A stretch of DNA of 64,000 bases from Ancylostoma caninum. Its lineage: Eukaryota; Nematoda; Chromadorea; Rhabditida; Ancylostomatidae. Positions within the stretch are counted from its first letter, which is position 1. Each line of letters begins with the position of its first letter. The stretch lies in assembly GCA_037903475.1 (NCBI GenBank), contig JBAJFG010000400.1, positions 372,001-436,000 of the forward strand. Reading direction: 5' to 3'. The position numbers and the translations under genes were made by a program. Shown here piece after piece: positions 19,534 to 29,294 of this stretch. The notes below the pieces were generated by a model, which was not told the DNA's origin, did not search any database, and saw only the letters and a program-made list of their open reading frames with translations.

Positions 19534-21829
19534 CCGAACGGTTTGATAAGGATGCGCACGCCTCCCCAATCTAGGGACTCCCTAGTAGCCCTTAGCAGAC
19601 CGTTGGATCCGTCTTCGGGCGTTTCACCACCTACGGATGTCGGCCATCACTCACAGGTGTTGGTCCATTCAATGGCAACTCAACCAGAACACGGCGTCGG
19701 CTCATTTCTTTCATAGCTGGCGACCCATTCCCTTTTATTAGGTGCGTGTAAAAGTTCCGGGGCAGTTGCACCTAATTTTTCAAAACGCTATAACTCACTC
19801 AAAGTGAGCAATTTTGTTCAAGAAAGCATTGGCATCTTGAACAAAATTGTTGCCACTATGGCACAGAAAAGATTTTTCCGGAAGCTAAAAATTTGACAGG
19901 TCTACACCTGTAATAGTGGCACGTTTTACAGTAGGGTCTGTTCATTAAAAGTTTTACAGCGGAGGTAAAGTCATAGAAGGTTGAAATAGGGGTAGTCTGT
20001 AAGAGGCAGTCATAGGGAGTAATATAGGTTAGGCTAGAGTTTCGGAGCACGAATAGCCAATTCTTTATACGGTTGACACTACAACATGTTGGTGTGCGTT
20101 ATCCCACGGCCGGAACGGATCACATATTTCCGCCTGTGTCGGCCCTATGCTCAAGAGTTTTCCCATGATTAGTTTAGGGAAAAGAAAGTACTATAGGGCG
20201 ACTATTGTATATTCATTAGAAAAAAATTCATTGTAGATGAGTCACGTTGCTGACCATAAAAGGTCAAAAAATTTTTTATGCAAGGTAATGATGGCTCGGT
20301 CATTTTTTAGTTGAGTGGCAGGAGCCCAGACTTTTGGATAACTTCCTCCTATTGTCGCACCAGACCCGTCCTTTGTCAACAATAACAATTTTTCCATGAA
20401 ACGAATTGTTAGGAAATCTGAAGGTCGAATATCTGCAGAATTGCCAATGTGGACGTTGGTGCTCTTCGCTCAGCTCACGCAAAATCCATCTTTTCACCTT
20501 CCCTCCTTACCGATTTTCTTCAAGTGATGAGACATTTTCGACTAAATTCCCCGTAATGTCTTGCGCAGTCCCCACAAGGTCTGGTTCAACTTGCTTTTTC
20601 CTGGTGCCTTTGCGATGACCAAATCTCTGACCGACTTGTGAAGCATTTTCCAGGCTCTCCGCTCAGAACTCCAGGGAACCCTCGAGCACCTGGCGTTTTA
20701 GAGAACATACTCTCCACAAACGCATTATGATGATGCTTTTCTTGTTCGCTTCTCTTGTTGAACGTCTAGATTTGATTTCAAAAAGCGAAATCTACCAAGT
20801 TATTGCACAGCTCACAGCATTGGTTTTACACCCAAAACAGAGCAACGATCTGACCTAGACCCGAGCCAAAAGTGATCTAGATAGCAGATGTTTCAGGCTA
20901 CCAGCATACTTGAAAACCGTTGCCCCTATTTTGAATTCCAAATTCAATATTGGAGCGGACGAGTTAGCTAAAATGAGAAGGGGAGAAACCTGAATAAAAA
21001 AACTAAGACTTGATAGATGCTTGTGATTTACTCGCAAGCATAAATCCTAATTTCAGTTGCAACAGTTCTTCCTTTGCTAGCGGTACAGGAGGACCGGATG
21101 TAAGCCAATGACGCTGGTGCTCACACAATGGAAGTCGAATTCATCTAAGGCTTTCTCTGAACTCGAGTAGAGTCCAAATTTTTTGGGGCCATAAAGAGGC
21201 CCCAGTCTCTAGATTCGAAAACACATCGAAGTTTTCCAAGGTAGCTGTAGGACCGTAAAAAGGTGTCTGTTTATCACGATCTTTGCAGTTGAGAAGAATG
21301 ATGAATTCAGATGATAATTTCGTCATTCTCTCGATCCCAAATTAGACCATGGTTGATTATCAAGAGCAATCAAACAAGGTTCCAACAAAAAACGAGCATG
21401 AAGTAGCCCTGAAAAGGGAACAAGGGACGATTATAGTGCAATTTCCCCATATGTGTCGCCACCACCGGATGAGATACGAACGACAACTCTGGTGGTACTT
21501 GGCTAATTTCTAGAATTTTCTCGAGTTTCTTCTGGGTTCTATAACAAAGGACTTCCCCTACATTACACAAAAATTTGAAGCTTCTTCGCTTAGTGGTAGA
21601 GAAGTGATAGCAAGGAATACCTGCGCACGTGGGTTGACTTGACAGCTTCGCTTTCGCAAGTCTCTCCCACTATCAGTGGAGGTGTCTTCGAATTTGAAAA
21701 GCGTATTTACATTCATAACTAAGCTATGAACAAATATTTACCATTTGTTTCTTCCGGCAAACTCTTCCTCATCTTTTTAGCGAAAGATCATGCTTGTCCA
21801 AAGACTTCTGCTGCACCCTGTAATGAGGA
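19534..21829. other. Intergenic stretch, no gene seen
   Basis: Mostly AT-rich sequence with unrecognised short frames. The piece GGAGCGGACGAGTTAGC near 20954 resembles the inside of MITE family A, so some is decayed repeat. Confidence 0.4.
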
Positions 21830-22040
21830 AAAAGTCTTTCACACAACATTTCACTCGCAAATTTTTCTCCCTACTGGGCGCCGGTGCAGCCTCCTCTCGA
21901 CGGTGCAAAGTAATGGGAGAAGAGGAACATCTCGAAATTTGGAAACCAACAATGTTTTTGAAGATAAATCGATGGCCACTCTAAGGTCCCTCCATTTCGG
22001 AAACCGTTCATGCGACCGCTCAACTCGGCAGTGCCGGTAT
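21830..22040 (-). repeat. Dispersed repeat, copy 2 (inverted)
   Basis: Inverted relative of 18360-18610, with CTACTGGGCGCCGGTGCA, GAGGAACATCTCGAA and CATTTCGGAAACCGTTCA in matching order on the opposite strand. Confidence 0.7.
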
Positions 22041-22523
22041 TGCTATTTTGCACAGACTCAGTACTCCAACTCGTGAGCTCAAAACTACTGCAGTTCTTAG
22101 GCTTAAAACCTGCTCCAACTCATAGGCTTCAAACCTAAGTGAGTTATTCGTCTGGGAAGGATTAATTGCAATATTCTCGCAGAGCAGGATTAGAGCTTCT
22201 GAAAAGTTAATGAGGCATGGCTAGAAGATAATATTAGGCGGAGAAAAGTGCAAACGAAGAGGAAGCGCAAGAGGACATGTTAACACTCATTGCAATATAG
22301 TGTAGGAAAATCATGGTCGAAGCAAGCGACTCTTCAAGAATTTCTGAGCACATTTGCCATCCAAGAAAGGCACCTGTGTCGACATAAATAGCCACATACG
22401 CTTTTATAGGTGGCAAAGAGTAAGCACGTTTTGGTGCTTGAGAATCGCAGGCAGGCGCCACTTCGCGTTATGCAAGGTGCGCCGAATCCTCCATGTGCGC
22501 ACATTTGCTGCGCTCCTCTATAG

Positions 22524-23434
22524 TATAAACTACAAAGCTGTTATAGTTCATATCGAAAGTACAAATGACATACTATTACGATATGGTAGGTACGGTGCAG
22601 CAACAACGACTTATATCGCGTGCACCCAGTGTATCAAGTGGTAGAAACGGGACAATGCAAAAGCATGATAGTCACTCGTCATTTCGGTATGTTCTTTGTC
22701 TCTACTAGTCAGAAATTTCATCGCTCGTTGTGAACCTACCCATCGACTTTCAGGTCCAGCCCGCCGCGACCGATTAGTCATCCAATATTTACCCACTACT
22801 GACGTAAATTGTAATTTAATAGAGTTCTTCAGAGATGCTGTCAAAAAAGGCGTGAAGATAGAAATGCTTAAAGTCATCTTAAAGGTGAGCTATGGGAGAC
22901 AATTAGTGCCGTATCCTAAAAAGAAAGAGTCGGGAGGGGCGTGGTATCTTCCTACTTCTGTTTCTTATTACCTAGATAATTTCCAATTATTTATCTAAGT
23001 CTACGTCAAATAGCTATTGATGAATGGTTAGCAATCGGAATGCCCGCGATACCGCTTCGCGACGCTCTGTCCAAGAACAATGCGCCACTTTACTTGCTGG
23101 ACAATCTCGTTGCTAAAAACATCTTCCCTCCACCCTTCATCCTAACGACCCCTTGCCACTTCACCACCCTTCCAAAACGACTTGTTTTTGAGATTTCGTT
23201 GTTGTACGCTAGATCTTGATTGTGAGACTCTACGAGTCTACGCGACCACTTTTCGGCCTAGATGTTCAAAATTGGTTTCGTTTAACAATTTTTCAGGAGG
23301 CCAAGTGGAAAAATACCAGAAACCTCACTGACTTGTTGAATCCTGCCTCAGGAGTATCCTCATTTTTTATGTTTTCAGATGAAGGAAGAGAACAATTTTT
23401 CAAAAGACGCAACATATCTGTGAATGTGAGCTGA
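22524..23434 (+). CDS. Candidate 3' exons of an MSP-domain protein
   Basis: Three exons chain in phase with GT-AG borders: 22524-22585 (INYKAVIVHIESTND...), 22754-22884 (GPARRDRLVIQYLPTT...IEFFRDAVKKGVKIEM) and 23297-23434, ending at TGA, with AATAAA at 23518-23523. The middle exon resembles the C-terminal strands of the MSP fold (D-R-L-x-I-Q-Y, then a short linker, F-F/W and a final K-I-x strand). The first could be the strand before it. The last exon (EAKWKNTRNLTDLL...) is an unrecognised tail. It may be the second half of the gene begun at 16661. An alternative exon at 23476-23550 also joins in phase after 23425. The link to 16661 is inference, and the exon supplying the middle strands is missing. 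Confidence 0.45.
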
Positions 23435-23830
23435 CCGATTTTATAAACAATGTCTTATGTTCATATTATATACAGCCTGGCTTTTCACATGAAGCAAGTG
23501 TGTATGATGATGTTTACAATAAATTTTTCTCTTTAGACTTGATGTTTTGAATTTCATAACTTCCTTGTTACGAATTATACGACAAAATCAATGCAGTTTT
23601 GCGCAAGAACGCGCATGCATGCGCATAAAAACTACAAAAGTCACCGTTGCCGTCATCACTGGGAGAATATTCATTGCCATGGCCCATCGCTTAGTCGGAA
23701 TTCAATTCCTGCAAAAACGGAACTATTTGTGTACAGAACAATGAGTGTGTAAAAAAAATAATGAGAGGGTACAAAAGAACTAGCGGGTAAAACAAATGGT
23801 TACAGTAAGATAAGCTCAAACGAGGAAAAA

Positions 23831-24026
23831 GAAGAGGTTTCCCACACAGAAATGGTTGAGATTCGAGAAGGAAATCTGAGAAGTGTACAGGAAGTGGAAA
23901 ACTTATGACAGATGCAGAAAACCACCGAGAAGAGGTTTTCCACACAGAAATGGTTGAGATTCGAGAAGGAAATCTGCAGAAGTGTACAGGAAGTGGAAAA
24001 ATTATGACAGATGCAGAAAACTTTCA
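23831..24026. repeat. 98-bp tandem duplication
   Basis: Two adjacent units starting at 23831 and 23929 (GAAGAGGTTTCCCACACAG / GAAGAGGTTTTCCACACAG) are nearly identical for about 98 bases. No gene is associated. Confidence 0.85.
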
Positions 24027-24105
24027 CACTTCAGTGCTATTCGCCCCACTCTCGCATAACTCATACGCCCAATATCGCTGAGCGGAAAGTCTTAACCCAG
24101 AACCC

Positions 24106-25211
24106 TTAGCAAAAGAATGCGTGGTTCTGAAGCAACCACCCTAGTATGAACCCCCTGTCTGATAAGGCTGACATTCGAGCATCCAGTAGCTTTGCCCAAT
24201 CCGAGACATTTCTTCCGACCTGGTCCTTCCTCTCCATACCTTTCTCTTCTCTGACCTTGCTTACGCTATCTCGGGATTGGCTTGGATCCTCGCGCATATC
24301 GTCTTAGTGTCTTTCTCTCTAATGATCAGACACTCCGCTCCTCTCTTGTGCCATTTGACTCTTCCGACTAACGTCTTCCCTGCTCTCTTTATCTGAGTAG
24401 GTTCCTTTCCATTATAGTACTTGAATTTGGCTCTCCAGTCCTGACGCTCTCTTGTTTCAGGGGTTCTGGGATCCCATACACTTTTTGACATTTCAGTTGC
24501 CAACGCCAGTAACTTCGTGGGCCCTCTCCGGTTTTACCCTATGCAGTGCACCAACTGCAAGTGTTTATGCCAGTGATTCAAGTTCGACAGCAGAATCTGT
24601 GCGAACTTGAACGAGCGATCATGAATGCTGCCACCTGGGTTGGCTTTCCTCCCTAACTTTCTCCAGGCTGTACAGAATACCGCTATGTCCTGATTTGGAC
24701 AGATCTTCAACTCACATAGTTTCAGTGGCTCGCATCTTAGCTGCAACCGAGTCTTCCACTAACACTATGCCTAGCTTGCTTACTACCTCATCAAACCCTT
24801 TCCTCTTCACCTCAAACTGGAAATGACAAGAACACACTCCTTGTCCGTCGACTTAGGTGATCGTCCACTAACATCTCTACTAGGACCTGACCGCTGAGCA
24901 CTACCCCTTGGTACTTCCTTCTAAACCTCCTCACAAACCCATCTAAGTTCTCAGTGAGTTTCCCTTTGGATATTTGATGGTCTATGCAGGACACTGATTG
25001 GAATTTATCATTTCGCAACCAATGTTCTGACCTGTGACCTGGTTTGCTCATGATCTCTCCGCACACAGCCTCCTGCGTTACTCGCAGCACCGTCCATTTT
25101 TGGTTTAGTTTGGAATTCCCGAGCACTCATTGCTTTCTTAGAACTCATAGCTTTCTTATATCTGTGTTTTACCTTGTGTTGGTTCTTGGGCCACTTTGCT
25201 ATTTCTGCCAC
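24106..25211 (-). pseudogene. Degenerate retrotransposon Gag-like region
   Basis: Reading the minus strand from 25211 downward, several overlapping frames give lysine/arginine-rich, Gag-like sequence: a start MAEIAKWPKNQHK, then LDGFVRRFRRKYQGVVLSG, then KICPNQDIAVFCTAWRKLGR...SIHDRSFKFAQILLSNL. The last stretch resembles the capsid-like part of nematode LTR-retrotransposon Gag proteins as I remember them. Stops and frame changes interrupt it repeatedly, and no protease, reverse transcriptase or LTR was recognised. The class (Pao or Gypsy) is undetermined. Confidence 0.45.
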
Positions 25212-25590
25212 CCTCCGTATTTTCGACTCTTGACTCTACTTTACCGCTGACTAGTGCGATTTCCCTCTTCAAGCGTTCAAAATGCAAGCACCCACAGGAT
25301 TTCTTACCCATCAATGGTGATGGTATCGCTCGGCCTGACAGGTGAAGCCGCTACACACTGTGTAATTTCGAACGTCTAGCTGATCAAAATTTATTTTATG
25401 GAGAACCGATAGATAAATTCCTTTATTTTTTGGTAGATATATGTACTTCGTCTAATCTGCTGCTTCCATGCACTACACAAGACCCCTGGGAGAAAAGGTT
25501 TTATGGCAATTTCTATTACTTCTGAAATAGAGCGTGACAGAGCAAAATCAAGCACTCAGAAATAATTTTTCGCGCAGCAGTTGGGCCACA

Positions 25591-25656
25591 TAAAGTGAAG
25601 TCTATATGCGTGTTTACAAACACACATAAAGTGAAGCCTATGTGCGTGTTTACAAA
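25591..25656. repeat. 33-bp tandem duplication
   Basis: ATAAAGTGAAGTCTATATGC...ACAAACACAC is followed at once by a near copy (ATAAAGTGAAGCCTATGTGC...). It lies outside any gene. Confidence 0.8.
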
Positions 25657-26904
25657 CAAATAAGCAACTGCACTCCCTCGTACTCAGCACTCCCTTGCTT
25701 TCAATTCATTTTTCCATCGTACGGCACGGTGGTTTCAGCTTTTACCAGATGATTTACTGATGTCAAAGAACAGTACGATTTTTCGAAGTGAGTTGAAGAA
25801 ACTTAATCTCCCTCAGATTCTAGGCCTCGATTGCTAGTTATTACAGCAGATCTTTACAGGTTTTTGGTCAATTACTGGAACTACTCGTTTCATCGGAGGA
25901 CTTTTATGCCAGGTCTTGTTCAGAACTACATTGTGCGTGATTATATCGGTACTACTACTGCCTATCCCAGTTACATTGATCCTACCATTTTTGTGTTTTT
26001 CCTCATATCTCCGTTTAGTTGCATTGTTACTAACAAGTTTAAAGCCATTTTCCATCTTCTTCATCCTTAGTAGCCCATGGATTCCTACCGATATAACCTT
26101 TCCTCCACATATGCGTCTCCTTGAACAAGCAGCTACTTTGGACAGTCTCAACAACTGGTGGTAGTCGCTTTAGGACAACGAAAGCTGGTGAACCCTCGTC
26201 CTGGAGGCCCCCCATACTGTCCGCCCAGGTTCCCTGGCGGATTCGTCCGTTTCGGGTTAAGTTGGTCATCCAAGCCCTGGTATACTTAGACTTGTATTTT
26301 GCGTTCAGATTATGGGAAAAGGATCTCGGTTGAGGACTTTTTCACCTTCTGTAGTGGGAGAGCGGCCTTATGACCCGCACGAGAAGAGATTCGTACCAAA
26401 AAATTTTTCATTATTGGAGGAACAGTAGGAAATCTGTTTTCGTTTTCTTGTTTGGGTTACTGTGATATTCTTTTTTCTGTTATTTTGGAACACCTTTGAG
26501 TGTAATCAAATAAATAAATAAATAAACTGAAACATGTATATGAGCTCCAGTTTCAAGCTTGCTTTCCACATAGTGAGCGCGACCTTGAATCCAAGTATCA
26601 AACTGCAAGACATTTCGTGAGATTCCGCAAGCAAGAAGACCGTGATTCGAGGACCGTTGCTCAATAAAGTAGCCTAATCAGTCATGGAATGTAGATTTAC
26701 ATAGAATTCTTATAAATACTAAGAAATTTGGGGAGCATGATGAAGGTGGTCGCCTGTAGGTTAAGCCAACATAAGATGTCTTTGAAGACGAGATTATTTC
26801 ACCTCTGAGTGGGGTGTTCTACACCGTATTTTCTATCCTCTGAGTAATCTCTTTCTCTCCAATTTCAGTGCTTTTCTATTCAAATTACAACCTCAAAGGT
26901 AGCG
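25657..26904. other. Intergenic stretch, possible 5' part of the Gag-bearing element
   Basis: Minus-strand frames at 25834-26269 (for example NLTRNGRIRQGTWADSMGG) are of unknown nature. They precede the Gag-like region on the same strand and could be part of the same decayed element. An (AAAT)n run lies at 26508-26524. Confidence 0.3.
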
Positions 26905-27345
26905 CTTTTGTCATCGATTTTCCACAATTTTTGTTGAGGGATGGGTGCGGAAATATCCACTAGGGTTTTCAAATGCGCTGAACACAAATGCGACAACCAC
27001 TATGCATGGAAGCATTGAGTTATCGGTTTTATGGAATTTTATGGAGGTTTTGGATATATCGCTTCTCATTAGGGACGGATAAGAGCGCATTTACTGGCGT
27101 TTTCAAAGAAGCTGAACACAAATATGGCATGCATTTTCCATAGAGTTATTATCTGAATGACTTCGTTTTTTTTTTCATTTCTTCCAATAGGTTGGTTAAA
27201 AAAGGGCCATTCAGTTCCGCTAACATGCTGATATCTAAAGTGGCGAGTATCTTGAATGGATCTATCGGTGATAGCGAATTCCCCCATCAGATGTGAAATA
27301 TCCGGGATAGTGAAACACCCGAGCGAAGCCGGGCATACAACCTAG
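26905..27345 (+). mobile_element. Helitron remnant C, 5' end decayed
   Basis: Keeps the family's 3' end: CACCCGAGCGAAGCCGGGC then CTAG (27342-27345) and host T. Inside, two diverged tandem units are recognisable (AAATGCGCTGAACACAAATG and AGAAGCTGAACACAAATATG). The TCTGTATATA start is not visible, so it is truncated or too diverged. It is clearly older than Helitrons A and B. Confidence 0.75.
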
Positions 27346-27481
27346 TTTTCCATGAAAATCGGTCAACGCGGCATGTGCATCCTTAAACGCAGTGTACTAG
27401 CTCAGGGATCGTTTTCGAGATTCCCGCGTCACTCAAACATATGCGAGCCGCTGACCACAACGACGTACTTTAAGATTTCTA

Positions 27482-28761
27482 CAGGGTGGCGCATAATTAC
27501 TGTCCCAAAATAAAAAAAAACGCATAAAACTTGTATAATGAATCAATTCAGACGATCTCTCAACAACTATTTACTAACATCTAAGAAAACAAAAACAAGA
27601 TATCATTCAATGTGGCCTCCTTTGGCGCGGATGACAGCCTTCAGACGCTCAGGATATGACACCACCGCGGCGCGCACGTGATCTTGTGGTATTTCGTTCC
27701 AGGCTTTCTCCAGAGACTTCTTCAGAGCCTGAACGCTGGTGTTTTTTTACTGGCAGGCCTTCTGCTCCAAAAATGCCCAGATTGAGAAGTCCAGGACATT
27801 CAGATCAGGCGAATTAGCCGGCCATTCGGATGCGCGGATAAAGTCCGGCAGGTTGGCGAGGCACCAGTCTTGGGTGGACCTAGCCCGATGAGCAGGTTCT
27901 CCGTCCTGTTGCAAGATCCAGTGGCCGTTTTCATAGTGCTCGGTGACCCACGGAACCACATGATTCTTCAATATTTCCAAATACACGTTTTTGTCGATCC
28001 TGACGTCTTTTTCCACAAAAATAAGGGGAGTTCGCCCGGTCGCTGACACTCCAGCGAAAAACATCACAGAGCTGGATGCAAGTTGCGTGATACAATCCGG
28101 CCCGCTGCATTGGCTTCCCTACTACTTTCTGCTTACACCCTATCATTTTGGGGATTGTACACCTGCTCAACTGTGAATAGTTTATATCCATGAAAACCGT
28201 TTTCATGTGGGCGTCACCAACGGCCCTCTCAAGGAGCGCGCGGCATTTTTTCACCCTAGCAGTTCTTTGATTTTCGCTGAGGCCATGCAACTTTCGCAGC
28301 TTGTAAGCTCGCATCCCAAGCTTCTCCTCAACAACTCTTTGGAGGGTTCGACGGGAGATACCCAGCTCAACTGCCACCTTTCTCATGCTGCGGCATGGGT
28401 TTTTGTCCAAACGTCTCTTCACGATTTTTTTTCATGGGCCAGTTGTCACCGTGACAGGAGGGCGAGTTCTTGGAAGATCGTACCTCTTTCCTAGAGTCCG
28501 GTACACCAGCTTCCTGTTCACGTTCAGCCGACGACAGATTTCCGAGTTGTCAGTCCTCTTCCATGCATCTCGAAAATTGCTGAAACGGTGTGCTGACGGC
28601 TTTGCCATTTCTTGTAAAATGAGGCAAACCAAGTCCATGTGAGGCAGATATATGGAGAATGATATGCCAAACATTACAATAACAAAAACAGATTTGAGTC
28701 TATCAGTTAGGTCAAACCTCGCACTCGCGCAATGATGGGACAGTAATTATGCGCCACCGTG
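27482..28761 (-). mobile_element. maT-type (DD37D) mariner element, 1280 bp, TA-flanked
   Basis: Terminal inverted repeats of 25 bases, CAGGGTGGCGCATAATTACT... on the left and the same with one change on the right, are flanked by TA at 27480-27481 and 28762-28763. It inserted into a TA inside the left end of element B. It encodes a broken transposase on the minus strand (27747-28674). Well-kept ends with a damaged gene mean it could move only with help from an intact relative. Confidence 0.92.
27747..28674 (-). pseudogene. maT/mariner transposase, inactivated
   Basis: Three minus-strand blocks in order: 28674-28432 (N-terminal helix-turn-helix, SEICRRLNVNRKLVYRTLG), 28422-27931 (second DNA-binding part, ISRRTLQRVVEEKLG) and 28067-27747 (catalytic part, WILQQDGEPAH and SPDLNVLDFSIW). 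From the D of QQD (codon at 27903-27905) to the D of NVLD (27789-27791) there are 37 residues, the DD37D spacing of the maT group. An in-frame TGA at 28432-28434 and a frame change near 28060 break the gene. The first catalytic region reads VFMDINYSQL instead of a D-E-K-x-F motif, so it is also altered. No product is expected. Confidence 0.85.
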
Positions 28762-29294
28762 TATTGCTGCTGTGCCAACGTCAGTTGTTAGGTGTAACGT
28801 TTATTGTTGGCCTGACATTTCAACAGGATGGTCTTCTTCAGAGGCCTAAAAGAACAACCTAAAACAAAAAAAAACAACCTGGTTGGCACAGCAGCAATAG
28901 AAATCTTCAGCAAGTCATGATCAGGTTCAGAGAAGAAGATACATGGAAGTTATTAAAAGATGTACTTTAAGTTTGAAATTCTCGGCCGGTGGACGAGAGG
29001 CTTCTTTCCACAGCTAAAGCTGGGTGAAGGTGCGGCAACACGGCAATACTTGCTCAGTCGATAATGGCTACTGCTGAGGAGTTCATTTTAATGTGCAATC
29101 CTAACTTCTGAGCTTCACTTCTGCTAGCTTCCTAGCAAGGTAACTCTTCCGCTCCCATATCAAAATTTGCTTCAAAATAGACTTTTTTGGCTGTGTTTTC
29201 AGGTTTCAAGCACATCACTGGAATCAGCGCGTCGAGTAGGACCGGATTCTGTTAATACCTCGATACCCGTCACGAGGTAATACACTGACCTTAA

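Larger units (their letters stand above)
27475..28958 (-). mobile_element. Middle nested element B, itself split by a mariner
   Basis: Once the mariner at 27482-28761 is set aside, this element has inverted blocks: ATTTCTA (27475-27481) plus TTGCTGCTGTGCCAAC (28764-28779), matched by GTTGGCACAGCAGCAATAGAAAT at 28882-28904. It is flanked by a 13-base direct repeat (27462-27474 and 28959-28971, one mismatch). On the minus strand it carries CCTCTGAAGAAGACCATCC, the same tail motif as the Penelope-like fragments at 45798-45857 and 56983-57037. It may be a truncated retroelement end. The identity is inferred. Confidence 0.55.
27383..29294 (+). mobile_element. TTAA MITE family A, copy 3, split by nested insertions
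   Basis: The left part 27383-27474 (TTAAACGCAGTGTACTAGC..., ATGCGAGCCGCTGACCAC, GTACTTTAAG) and the right part 28972-29294 (TTTGAAATTCTCGGCC..., CTAGCTTCCTAGCAAGG, ending ACACTGACCTTAA) follow copy 1 at 17351-17828 in order. The interruption begins directly after GACGTACTTTAAG and ends after GATGTACTTTAAG, a 13-base repeat that looks like a target-site duplication. Confidence 0.8.

Noticed and set aside
22099..22133. Candidate missing middle exon of the MSP-domain gene (reads KTCSNS)
   Set aside because: An in-frame TAG follows at once, and the only GT donor nearby gives the wrong phase.
23476..23550. Extra terminal exon (PGFSHEASVYDDVYNKF...) joined in phase after 23425
   Set aside because: It is possible, but an AATAAA at 23518 lies inside it. 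The preceding exon already reaches a stop at 23432-23434 at a good distance from that signal.
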